Below, piece by piece: positions 17,185 through 29,767 of a stretch of DNA of 64,000 nucleotides; within the stretch, counting starts at the first letter, position 1; each line of letters starts with the position of its first letter. The notes beneath the pieces were generated by a model. The model searched no databases. It was not told the DNA's origin and saw nothing but the letters and a program-made list of their open reading frames with translations. Position numbers and translations under genes: made by a program. The DNA comes from Rhodoferax koreense (lineage in GTDB: Bacteria; Pseudomonadota; Gammaproteobacteria; Burkholderiales; Burkholderiaceae_C): contig NZ_CP019236.1 in NCBI RefSeq assembly GCF_001955695.1, positions 2,108,001-2,172,000 of the forward strand. Reading direction: 5' to 3'.

Positions 17185-17271
17185 GCGCGGGTGGCGAAAT
17201 TGGTAGACGCACCAGGTTTAGGTCCTGACGCCAGCAATGGTGTGGGGGTTCGAGTCCCCCCCCGCGCACCA
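17185..17271 (+). tRNA. tRNA-Leu, anticodon UAG
   Basis: An 87-base class II tRNA with encoded CCA end. The acceptor stem GCGCGGG (17185-17191) pairs perfectly with CCCGCGC (17261-17267). The D arm contains AAATTGGTAGA, the anticodon TAG is at 17219-17221, a long variable arm follows, and the T arm is GGGGG/CCCCC around TTCGAGT. Base pair 27-43 is a C-A mismatch. It reads CUN leucine codons and lies directly upstream of tig, a common arrangement in betaproteobacteria. Confidence 0.96.
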
Positions 17272-17292
17272 CACTTTTTTTAAGAGACCAAA

Positions 17293-18606
17293 ATGGCCGT
17301 TACTGTTGAAACCCTGGAAAAGCTGGAACGCAAGATCACGCTGTCGCTGCCGGTCGACGTGATCCAGAACGAGGTGAATTCCCGCCTCAAGAAGATGGCG
17401 CGCACGGTCAAGATGGACGGTTTCCGTCCCGGCAAGGTGCCGATGAACGTCGTCGCCCAGCGTTACGGCTATTCGGTGCATTACGAAGTGATGAACGACA
17501 AGGTCGGCGAGGCTTTCGCCAGCGCCGCCAACGAAGCCAAGCTGCGCGTGGCCGGCCAGCCGCGCATCAGCGAGAAGGAAGAATCGCCCGAAGGCCAGCT
17601 GGCTTTCGACGCGGTGTTCGAGGTGTTCCCCGAAGTCAAGCTAGGCGACCTGACTACCGCTGAGATCGAGAAGCTCTCGGCCGAAGTGGACGAAGGCGCC
17701 ATCGACAAGACCATCGAGATCCTGCGCAAGCAACGCCGCAGCTTCGCCCAGCGCGCACAGGACGCCGCTGCGGTGGACGGCGACCGCGTGACGGTCGACT
17801 TCGAAGGCAAGATCGACGGCGAAACCTTCTCCGGCGGCAAGGCCGAGGACTTCCAGTTCCTGGTCGGCGAAGGCCAGATGCTCAAGGAATTCGAAGACGC
17901 CGTGCGCGGCATGAAGGCTGGCGAAAGCCGCACCTTCCCGCTGTCGTTCCCGGCCGACTACCACGGCAAGGACGTGGCCGGCAAACAGGCCGACTTCATG
18001 GTCACGCTGAAGAAGATCGAAGCGGCTCACCTGCCCGAAGTCAACGAAGCCCTGGCCAAGTCGCTCGGCATCGCCGATGCGAGCGTGGAAGGCCTGCGCG
18101 CCGACATCAAGAAGAACCTGGAGCGCGAAGTCAAGTTCCGCCTGCAGTCGCGCAACAAGCAAGCCGTGATGGACGCGCTGGTCGCCAAGGCCGAACTCGA
18201 CCTGCCCAATGCCAGCGTGCAATCCGAAATCAACCGCATGATCGAATCGGCACGTGCCGACCTGAAGTCGCGCGGCATCAAGGACGCTGAAAACGCGCCG
18301 ATCCCCGACGAAGTCGTGCGCCCGCAGGCCGAGCGCCGCGTGCGCCTGGGCCTGGTGGTGGCCGAACTGGTGCGCGCCAACAACCTGCAGGCCAAGCCCG
18401 AGCAGATCAAGGCCCACGTGGAAGAGCTGGCCTCGAGCTACGAGAAGCCCTCGGAAGTGCAGCGCTGGTACTACAGCGACCAGCAGCGCCTGGCCGAAGT
18501 CGAAGGCATCGTGATCGAGAACAACGTGACGGAATTCGTGCTGGGCCAAGCCAAGGTCAGCGACAAGGTCATCTCGTTTGATGATCTGATGGCACAGCAG
18601 AACTGA
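17293..18606 (+). CDS. tig: Trigger factor
   Basis: A 437-residue ribosome-associated chaperone and peptidyl-prolyl isomerase acting on nascent chains. The N-terminal ribosome-binding domain carries the signature [17 protein letters not shown] (the family motif is GFRxGKxP). The FKBP-type domain lies at about 150-245 ([34 protein letters not shown]). The C-terminal helical arms follow. Length and domain order are standard. It is followed by clpP, clpX and lon, the classic protein quality-control block, and is preceded by a tRNA-Leu gene ending 21 bases upstream. Confidence 0.97.
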   Translation: MAVTVETLEKLERKITLSLPVDVIQNEVNSRLKKMARTVKMDGFRPGKVPMNVVAQRYGYSVHYEVMNDKVGEAFASAANEAKLRVAGQPRISEKEESPEGQLAFDAVFEVFPEVKLGDLTTAEIEKLSAEVDEGAIDKTIEILRKQRRSFAQRAQDAAAVDGDRVTVDFEGKIDGETFSGGKAEDFQFLVGEGQMLKEFEDAVRGMKAGESRTFPLSFPADYHGKDVAGKQADFMVTLKKIEAAHLPEVNEALAKSLGIADASVEGLRADIKKNLEREVKFRLQSRNKQAVMDALVAKAELDLPNASVQSEINRMIESARADLKSRGIKDAENAPIPDEVVRPQAERRVRLGLVVAELVRANNLQAKPEQIKAHVEELASSYEKPSEVQRWYYSDQQRLAEVEGIVIENNVTEFVLGQAKVSDKVISFDDLMAQQN

Positions 18607-18710
18607 TTTGCGAACACAATCGATTTGCTGACCATGTAGCAGGGGGCTTGTGCTTTGCGGTGCAGGCCCTTATTTACGTGGAGTCTCCTTCAACCATATC
18701 GGGAAATCAC

Positions 18711-19331
18711 ATGATCATCGGAAAAAGCGCGCTCGACACCCAGGGACTCGGCATGGTCCCCATGGTCATCGAGCAATCAGGTCGTGGCGAACGCTCCTAC
18801 GACATCTACTCACGCCTGCTCAAGGAGCGCGTGATTTTCCTGGTCGGCCCGGTCAACGACCAGACGGCCAACCTCGTGGTCGCCCAGCTGCTGTTCCTGG
18901 AGAGCGAAAATCCTGACAAGGACATTTCGTTCTACATCAACTCGCCCGGCGGCTCGGTCACGGCCGGCATGGCCATCTACGACACGATGCAGTTCATCAA
19001 GCCCGACGTGTCTACGCTGTGCGTCGGCATGGCGGCCAGCATGGGTGCCTTCCTGCTCGCGGCCGGCGCCAAGGGCAAGCGCTTCTCGCTGCCGAACTCG
19101 CGCGTCATGATCCACCAGCCCTCGGGCGGTGCGCAGGGCCAGGCGACGGACATCGAGATCCATGCGCGCGACATCCTGAAGACGCGTGACCAGTTGAATC
19201 GCATCCTCGCCGAACGCACGGGCCAGAGCATCGAGAAGATCGAGCGCGACACCGAGCGCGACTACTTCATGTTCGCCGACGAAGCCAAGGCGTATGGTGT
19301 GGTCGACGAGGTCATCGCCAAGCGACCCTGA
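18711..19331 (+). CDS. clpP: ATP-dependent Clp protease proteolytic subunit
   Basis: A 206-residue serine peptidase that forms the ClpP tetradecamer and degrades substrates delivered by ClpX or ClpA. The catalytic Ser is residue 110 in [11 protein letters not shown] and the His is residue 135 in [30 protein letters not shown] is the oxyanion-hole and handle region. The start is ATG 18711 ([12 protein letters not shown]) with GGGAAA upstream, giving the usual short propeptide. A strong terminator follows, yet clpX starts 99 bases on, so clpX probably has its own promoter or receives read-through. Confidence 0.97.
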   Translation: MIIGKSALDTQGLGMVPMVIEQSGRGERSYDIYSRLLKERVIFLVGPVNDQTANLVVAQLLFLESENPDKDISFYINSPGGSVTAGMAIYDTMQFIKPDVSTLCVGMAASMGAFLLAAGAKGKRFSLPNSRVMIHQPSGGAQGQATDIEIHARDILKTRDQLNRILAERTGQSIEKIERDTERDYFMFADEAKAYGVVDEVIAKRP

Positions 19332-19353
19332 ACCGCGCGGGTCGGCTGATCGA

Positions 19354-19387
19354 ACGGCGTTTTCTGAGTCAGAAAGCGCCGTTTTTT
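19354..19387 (+). terminator. Rho-independent terminator after clpP
   Basis: A 13-bp stem (ACGGCG...TCTG pairing with CAGA...CGCCGT, with one G-T pair), a three-base loop, and six Ts at 19382-19387. It starts 22 bases after the clpP stop. Confidence 0.88.
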
Positions 19388-19430
19388 ATTTGGTTATCAT
19401 TCAGTAACGACTGAAAAAGGCATTCTTCCC

Positions 19431-20699
<1,269 letters not shown>

Positions 20700-20709
20700 C
20701 GCGATCACC

Positions 20710-20737
20710 GGCCGGCCGAATGAGCCGGCCTTTTTTT
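20710..20737 (+). terminator. Rho-independent terminator after clpX
   Basis: GGCCGGC (20710-20716) pairs with GCCGGCC (20724-20730) around a seven-base loop, followed by seven Ts (20731-20737). It starts 10 bases after the clpX stop. Confidence 0.9.
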
Positions 20738-20822
20738 GCCCTTACCATGGCTTTGGTCTTGGCCGTCGGGTTGAAAATAGCCCATCGACGTCCATATTCA
20801 TCAGGACTTTCAAAGGATCTTC

Positions 20823-23264
<2,442 letters not shown>

Positions 23265-23287
23265 GCGGATTGCCTTCCCGGGCGCCA

Positions 23288-23318
23288 AGCCGACGGAGCC
23301 CCATCCGTCGGCTTTTTT
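23288..23318 (+). terminator. Rho-independent terminator after lon
   Basis: AGCCGACGGA (23288-23297) pairs exactly with TCCGTCGGCT (23304-23313) around a six-base loop, and Ts run to 23318. It starts 24 bases after the lon stop. Confidence 0.92.
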
Positions 23319-23358
23319 CATGGCCGACAACCCTGCTGGCGGAAGGTCGTCGGCCATG
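23319..23358. repeat. Exact 10-bp inverted repeat before the helicase gene
   Basis: CATGGCCGAC (23319-23328) and GTCGGCCATG (23349-23358) are perfect complements separated by 20 bases. It directly abuts the lon terminator and lies about 100 bases before the helicase start. It could form a second hairpin or be an operator. Confidence 0.4.
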
Positions 23359-23424
23359 TGCTCGGCAGAGATTTTCACAATTCGGCGATAATATTTGCCG
23401 GCGCCTAGTCTATCGGGCGCAACC

Positions 23425-23445
23425 TGCTATGGTTTCAATAGCTAA
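23425..23445 (+). repeat. Short TGCTA-N-ATAGCT repeat, copy 2
   Basis: TGCTATGGTTTCAATAGCT lies 16 bases upstream of the helicase start codon, in what should be the mRNA leader. The arms TGCTAT/ATAGCT are inverted repeats. It matches the copies at 5168 and 33924. Confidence 0.5.
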
Positions 23446-23460
23446 ACACCGCTGGACTTG

Positions 23461-24984
<1,524 letters not shown>

Positions 24985-24988
24985 CTTT

Positions 24989-25831
24989 TCAGCCGGGCCG
25001 CTGCGCCTGCGGGCACGGCACCTGGATCAGTTCGTGCTCGGCCAGCGTCGTGCCGACCCTGAGGGCACTGAGCGACCCGCCCCAGACGCAGCCGGTATCC
25101 AGCGACCACACGCCGGCCGCATCCATCCAGCCCAACGTCGACCAGTGGCCGAAGGCCAACCGGACCCCGGCCGTGCGCCGGCCCGGCACCGCGTACCACG
25201 GCATGTAGCCGGCGGGCGCTTCACCGGCACCTTCCTTGGCATCGAACTCCATGCGGCCGTCGGCCGAGCAGAAGCGCAGCCGCGTGAGTGCATTGACGAT
25301 CACCCTCAGGCGCGGCGCACCCACGAGGTCGTCGTGCCAGGCTGCGGGTTCGTTGCCGTACATCTCGTGCAGGAAGGATGGCAGGTCCGGCCCGCGCAGC
25401 ACCGCCTCCACTTCCGCGGCCAGCATCAGCGTCTGTGCCGCCGTCCAGGCCGGCAACACCCCGGCATGCACCATCAGCAGGGTCTCGCCGGCCACCGTTT
25501 CCAGCATCGCCATGCGCCGGTGGCGCAGCCAGTCGAGCAGGGCGGCGCGGTCGGGCGCGTCCAGTACGGCCTGCAGCGTGTCGCTGCGATGGGGCTTGCG
25601 CACGCCGTGCGCGGCGGCCAGCAGGTGCAGGTCGTGGTTGCCGAGCAGGCAGCGCGCCGCATCCCCATAGGCCATGAGCCGGCGCAGCACGCCGACCGAA
25701 GCCGGACCGCGGTTCACCAGGTCACCGAGCATGTACACCGTGTCGCGGCTCGGTGAGAAACCGATGGTGTCGAGCAGACGGCCCAGCGGCGCATCGCAAC
25801 CTTGTATATCGCCTATCAGGTACATTGCCAT
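24989..25831 (-). CDS. apaH: Bis(5'-nucleosyl)-tetraphosphatase, symmetrical
   Basis: A 280-residue metallophosphatase that splits diadenosine tetraphosphate into two ADP and may remove NpnN caps from RNA. Metal-binding motifs are GDIQGC near the N-terminus, MLGDLVNRGP and LLGNHDLHLL. Later markers are MVHAGVLPAWT, AFGHWSTLGW and SLDTGCVWGGSLSALR, all typical of ApaH. The start MAMYLIGDIQGC at 25831 gives the same length as the E. coli enzyme; MNTMAM at 25840 is an alternative. The divergent CBS gene starts at 25856, so their promoters overlap. The stop is 4 bases from the converging helicase stop. Confidence 0.94.
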   Translation of the reverse strand: MAMYLIGDIQGCDAPLGRLLDTIGFSPSRDTVYMLGDLVNRGPASVGVLRRLMAYGDAARCLLGNHDLHLLAAAHGVRKPHRSDTLQAVLDAPDRAALLDWLRHRRMAMLETVAGETLLMVHAGVLPAWTAAQTLMLAAEVEAVLRGPDLPSFLHEMYGNEPAAWHDDLVGAPRLRVIVNALTRLRFCSADGRMEFDAKEGAGEAPAGYMPWYAVPGRRTAGVRLAFGHWSTLGWMDAAGVWSLDTGCVWGGSLSALRVGTTLAEHELIQVPCPQAQRPG

Positions 25832-25855
25832 GGTGTTCATTCTTGCATTGGTTTC

Positions 25856-27157
25856 ATGGATTTCCTGCTCATCGCGTTTCTGACCCTGCTCAATGGCGTG
25901 TTCGCCATGTCCGAGCTGGCCCTGGCCTCCAGCCGCAAAGCGAGGCTGACCGCGATGGCCGAGGCGGGCGACAAGGGCTCACGCGCGGCGCTGACGCTGC
26001 TGGACAACCCGACGCAGTTCCTGTCCTCGGTGCAGGTCGGCATCACCTCGATCGGCATGCTCAACGGTATCCTGGGCGAGGCCGCCTTCAGTGACAAGCT
26101 CTCGGCCTGGATGCAGACCTTCGGGATGAACACCCGGCCGGCCGACATCACCGCCACGGCCGTGGTGGTGACGGTGATCACCTTCATCACCATCGTCTTC
26201 GGCGAACTCGTGCCCAAGCGCATCGGCCAGCTGTATCCCGAGCCGGTGGCGCGCGCCATCTCGCGTCCCATGACCTGGGTAGCCACGGTCGCCAAGCCCT
26301 TCGTGAGGCTGCTGTCGCTCAGCACGCATGCGGTGCTGAAACTGCTGCGCATCGACAACTCGGCCGGCCGTTCGGTGACGGAAGAGGAAATCGTGGCCAG
26401 CCTGGAGGAGGGCGTGGACGCGGGTGTGATCGAGCAACACGAACACCAGATGGTGCAGAACGTGTTCCGCCTGGACGACCGGCCGCTGACCTCGCTGATG
26501 GTGCCGCGCGCCGACGTCGAATGGCTCGACGCCTCCCACACCGTGGCCCAGTGCCTGCAGCATGCCGGCAGTGGCGGCGGCCATGGCGCGCATTCCTGGT
26601 ACCCGGTGTGCCGCGGTTCGCTGGACGACGTGGTCGGCGTGATCAGCGTCGGGCGCCTGCTCGAGCTCGGCCCCGACGAGCCGGGCCCGGTCGAGCGGCA
26701 TGTGTTGCCTGCCGCCTTCCTGCCCGAGACCTTGAGCGGCATGGAGTTGCTCGAGCAATTCCGCGCCAAGTCGGGCCGCATGGTCTTCGTGGTCGACGAA
26801 TACGGCGTGGTGCAGGGCCTGATGACACCGCGCGACCTGCTGGAGGCCATCACCGGCGAACTGCAGCCCGGCGCGCCAGCCGATGCCTGGGCCTTCGAGC
26901 GCGAAGACGGCAGCTGGCTGCTCGACGGGCTGATGCCGGTGGGTGAGCTCAAGAGCCGGCTCGACATCAAGGACCTGCCCGAAGACGGCCGCGGCCGCTA
27001 CAACACCGTGGCTGGCCTGCTGATGTCGGTATCGGGCCAGTTGCCCGCGGTCGGCGAGCGCATCGAGTGCGCGGGTTGGGTCTTCGAGGTGGTCGATCTG
27101 GACGGCAAGCGCATCGACAAGGTGCTGGCCAGCCTCGCGCCGCTCAATCCTGCGTAG
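25856..27157 (+). CDS. CorC/HlyC-family membrane protein with CBS domains
   Basis: A 433-residue protein of the UPF0053 (DUF21-CBS-CorC_HlyC) family, related to CNNM/MpfA proteins implicated in magnesium and metal efflux. The DUF21 membrane part spans about residues 1-185 (FLLIAFLTLLNGVFAMSELA, VVVTVITFITIVFGELVPKR). Two CBS motifs follow (LTSLMVPRADVEWLDASHT and RMVFVVDEYGVVQGLMTPRD). The C-terminal transporter-associated domain is at about 345-430 (WLLDGLMPVGELKSRLDIKD). Its old name, hemolysin, is misleading. The last 14 bases overlap the converging GlxA-type gene. Confidence 0.92.
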   Translation: MDFLLIAFLTLLNGVFAMSELALASSRKARLTAMAEAGDKGSRAALTLLDNPTQFLSSVQVGITSIGMLNGILGEAAFSDKLSAWMQTFGMNTRPADITATAVVVTVITFITIVFGELVPKRIGQLYPEPVARAISRPMTWVATVAKPFVRLLSLSTHAVLKLLRIDNSAGRSVTEEEIVASLEEGVDAGVIEQHEHQMVQNVFRLDDRPLTSLMVPRADVEWLDASHTVAQCLQHAGSGGGHGAHSWYPVCRGSLDDVVGVISVGRLLELGPDEPGPVERHVLPAAFLPETLSGMELLEQFRAKSGRMVFVVDEYGVVQGLMTPRDLLEAITGELQPGAPADAWAFEREDGSWLLDGLMPVGELKSRLDIKDLPEDGRGRYNTVAGLLMSVSGQLPAVGERIECAGWVFEVVDLDGKRIDKVLASLAPLNPA

Positions 27158-28169
27158 GCGCCTGCGCGGATTGCCGGCGGCGCCGTGATGGCGTCTGCGG
27201 CTTGCCCAGTTGCTTCCAGGTGCGCCGCAGCTGTGCATCCGAGCTGAAGCCCGCCTGCGCCGCCGCCTGGGTGACGTTGCCGCCCGACTGCAGCGCCGCT
27301 TCTGCCGAGGCCAGGCGCAGCCCGCGCAGGTATTGCAGCGGCGCGATGCCCGCGTGTTCGACGAACAGCCGCGTGAGATGGCGCGGCGACACATGCGCCA
27401 CGGCCGCCATGCGCGGAACGTTCCACGCCTCGGACGGTCGCTGGGCTACCGCGTCCTGCACACGATGCAGCGCGGCGTGCAGGTGGGCGCGGTGCTGCAG
27501 GAAGGGCGACAGTTCCGGATCGTGCGGCCCGCGGCGCAGCGCCACCACCATGGTCTGTGCCACCTGCGCCACGACGGCCTCGCCGCAACGGGCGGCCATG
27601 CGGTGCAGCATCAGGTCCACGCCGGTGGTCACGCCCGCACTGCTGTAGACGGGGCCGTCCTCGACGAACACGCGGTTGGCCACCACCTCGCAGCCGGGCT
27701 CGGCCTGCCGCAGTTCTTCCAGATGCTGGTGGTGCGTGGTCGCGCGTCGTCCGGCGAGCAGGCCGGCGCGCGCGGCGATCACCGCGCCGGCGCAGATGCA
27801 CACCAGCTCGAGCCGGCCGGCCGCCAGGCGCAGTCCGCGCAGCCAGTGCAGCACGCTGCGTGCCGGCGGGCCGTCCAGGTCCATCGTGCGGCCCGGCTGG
27901 CCGACGAGCACGATCCATTGGCAGGCTGCCGCGTCTGCAAGTTGTGACGCCGACGGCAGCGGCGAGAGTTCCGCCATGCGGGCACCGACCGAAGTGCTCG
28001 TCTCCGTTTGCGGTCCGACGAAATGCATCGCGAAGGCCGGTGACCCGCCTTGCGCGCACAAAACCTGGTTGGCGATGCGCAGCGCCTCCGCCGGCCCGGC
28101 CCAGTCCAGGATCAGGCTGTCGGGCAGCAGGACGAAATGAACGTCGATCGGCGCGGCGGCAGCGCTCAC
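27144..28169 (-). CDS. GlxA-family AraC-type transcriptional regulator
   Basis: A 341-residue regulator with an N-terminal DJ-1/PfpI (class I amidotransferase-like) domain and a C-terminal AraC DNA-binding domain. The PfpI part starts IDVHFVLLPDSLILDWAGPA and keeps the elbow Cys in LVCICAGAVIAARAG. The two helix-turn-helix units lie near VPRMAAVAHVSPRHLTRLF and VTQAAAQAGFSSDAQLRRTW. Such proteins sense small metabolites, for example in arginine, glycine-betaine or carnitine catabolism. Start: GTG at 28169, right after the stop of the PfpI-like gene, so the two are co-translated. It probably controls this operon or a nearby catabolic gene. Confidence 0.87.
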   Translation of the reverse strand: MSAAAAPIDVHFVLLPDSLILDWAGPAEALRIANQVLCAQGGSPAFAMHFVGPQTETSTSVGARMAELSPLPSASQLADAAACQWIVLVGQPGRTMDLDGPPARSVLHWLRGLRLAAGRLELVCICAGAVIAARAGLLAGRRATTHHQHLEELRQAEPGCEVVANRVFVEDGPVYSSAGVTTGVDLMLHRMAARCGEAVVAQVAQTMVVALRRGPHDPELSPFLQHRAHLHAALHRVQDAVAQRPSEAWNVPRMAAVAHVSPRHLTRLFVEHAGIAPLQYLRGLRLASAEAALQSGGNVTQAAAQAGFSSDAQLRRTWKQLGKPQTPSRRRRQSAQAPTQD

Positions 28170-28170
28170 C

Positions 28171-28791
28171 TCATGCGTCCTGCCACGGGTAGTCCATCTG
28201 CCGCGCGGTGCGCGCCGCCAACGCGGCATCGGCCAACCGTTCCACGAGGTGCAGGCTCATGTCGATGCCGGCGCTGATGCCGGCGGACGTCACGAAGCGG
28301 CCTTCGTCGACCCAGCGCACATCCGCCTCGACCTGCAGCGCGGGGAATTGGCGGTGCAGGTCGTCGATGTCTTCCCAGTGGGTCGTCACGCGCTGCGAGG
28401 TCAAAACGCCGCTGGCGGCGAGGATGAACGCGCCGGTGCAGACCGAGGCCGCGATCTGCGCCCCCGTCGCCACCCGCGCCACCCAGGCGCGCGTGGCGGG
28501 GCAGGCTACTGCCTCATCGACGACGCCTCCCGGCACGACCAGCAGATCGGCCTGCGGGCACTGCGTGAAATCGAGAGACGGCAGCAGCCGCAGGCCTGCG
28601 CGGGCCTGGACCGGGTCCAACGTGCGCGCCACGCAATCCACCTGCCAAGCCGCTGCGCCGTCCATGGCACCGGGAGCCAGGCGTTGCGCCATCCGGACCG
28701 CGGTCGTGAAGACTTCGTACGGGCCGGCAAGGTCGAGGGCCTCCACGCCGTCGAAGGCGAGGATGGCGATGCGGAAGGGAGAAGGGTTCAT
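28171..28791 (-). CDS. DJ-1/PfpI family protein
   Basis: A 206-residue single-domain protein of the PfpI superfamily. It begins FRIAILAFDGVEALDLAGPY, typical of the isocyanide-hydratase/GlxA-N group. The nucleophile elbow Cys is in AASVCTGAFILAASGVL, with the following THWEDIDDLH. It may hydrate an isocyanide or a similar small compound, or serve as a ligand sensor; the sequence does not decide. It is the first gene of a two-gene operon with the GlxA-type regulator, whose own N-terminal half is the same fold, suggesting an enzyme-sensor pair for one metabolite. A palindrome sits directly upstream of its start codon. Confidence 0.85.
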   Translation of the reverse strand: MNPSPFRIAILAFDGVEALDLAGPYEVFTTAVRMAQRLAPGAMDGAAAWQVDCVARTLDPVQARAGLRLLPSLDFTQCPQADLLVVPGGVVDEAVACPATRAWVARVATGAQIAASVCTGAFILAASGVLTSQRVTTHWEDIDDLHRQFPALQVEADVRWVDEGRFVTSAGISAGIDMSLHLVERLADAALAARTARQMDYPWQDA

Positions 28792-28793
28792 TT

Positions 28794-28824
28794 TGAGACT
28801 TCATTGTGGACCATGAAGTCCTCA
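28794..28824. promoter_or_regulatory. Inverted repeat at the start of the PfpI-GlxA operon
   Basis: GACTTCAT (28797-28804) and ATGAAGTC (28813-28820) are exact complements eight bases apart. The arms extend to TGAG-ACTTCAT and ATGAAGTCCTCA with one bulged base. It begins only 3 bases upstream of the PfpI start codon, so a bound protein or RNA hairpin would block initiation. The downstream GlxA-type regulator is a candidate ligand. Confidence 0.55.
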
Positions 28825-28874
28825 TTCTGAGCCGATGAATGGCGCTCGCCCGCTCGAATGCCGCCACGCAACGA

Positions 28875-29387
28875 TCATTTCAGGACATGGGCAGGGTTCG
28901 CCGGATGGTCCTGTTGATTACGGATGGCCTGCGCGCAGACGCGTGCGGCGGCGAAACCTCTTTCCTTGGCCAGCGCGTCGCAGATCGCGGCGCACTCCTC
29001 GATCTTGTTTCGCAGGGCGGCCAGCGCGTCCGACTCACGCACCAACGGGATGTTGAAGGTGTCGTCCTGCTGGGACCATTCGGTGATCCAGCTTTGCAGT
29101 TCGGCTTCGGAGATGCAGCCGCCGACGTGGTTGCCAGGCAACCCGCGGGCGCGGGCGACCACGGGCATGCGCGGGTCGGTCACGGTGTGCCGCGTGTCGA
29201 CGGCGCGTTGGATCGCGGCCTGCTCGAATGACTGCTCCTCGGCCAGCGTGGCCCGGATCGCCGCCACGCCGACCATCCACTCCTTGATCGCACGCGGGTC
29301 GCGCTGGAACTCGTCCCAGGCGGCACTCCAGCCGTTGGCGCGCATGGCCGCCGCATAGGCGATCTTGGCCAATTGGACGTCGGTCAT
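28875..29387 (-). CDS. Hypothetical protein
   Basis: I do not recognise this 170-residue protein. It starts MTDVQLAKIAYAAAMRANGW at an ATG (29387) with GGGAG seven bases upstream, which supports a real gene. The sequence is soluble and mostly helical, without signal peptide or membrane segment, with two Cys near EECAAICDALAKERG and a Trp-rich middle (LQSWITEWSQQDD). There are no nucleotide-binding motifs. It reads in the same direction as the PfpI-GlxA pair but is 83 bases away, with the operator between, so it is probably a separate unit. Confidence 0.6.
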   Translation of the reverse strand: MTDVQLAKIAYAAAMRANGWSAAWDEFQRDPRAIKEWMVGVAAIRATLAEEQSFEQAAIQRAVDTRHTVTDPRMPVVARARGLPGNHVGGCISEAELQSWITEWSQQDDTFNIPLVRESDALAALRNKIEECAAICDALAKERGFAAARVCAQAIRNQQDHPANPAHVLK

Positions 29388-29767
29388 CTGGGCTCCCTTC
29401 GCTCGGTGACGAATCTGCATCGCCACGGAGACAGTTTGGGGAAAAAGGCCATGTGTCGCAAACGTGCGGATCGCAAAACCACGTCAGATCAAGCGCCATT
29501 CACGTGCGGGTCGAAGGTATCGCCGCCGATGGCTGCCTCGGTGCATACAAACCATTGCCGCCGATGGACGAACTTAATGGATAAATTGTAAGCAAAAGAA
29601 ACCGCGGGGTAAACGCGCTTCTGCCTGCATGGCCGACCGTCGAAAACAGGCTTGGAAGCGTTGCGCGATTCGTCCCGAATCTCCGCTTCTACCCGTGGCA
29701 ACGCGCCGACTGGCGCGAGTGAGGCCGCGGTCAACCCGCCTACCTGGCACTGATGCGGAGATATCCC
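29388..29767. other. 380-base intergenic region
   Basis: No convincing gene is seen. It separates the divergent hypothetical gene and the beta-helix gene. It holds the direct repeat GCCGCCGATGG at 29522-29532 and 29557-29567 (35 bases apart) and a short AT-rich patch near 29571-29602 that could hold a promoter for the gene at 29768. No clear -35/-10 pair could be fixed. Confidence 0.5.

Noticed and set aside
29522-29567. Two GCCGCCGATGG copies as a tandem operator
   Set aside because: Eleven GC-rich bases twice in 46 positions is weak evidence; no symmetry or nearby promoter could be fixed.
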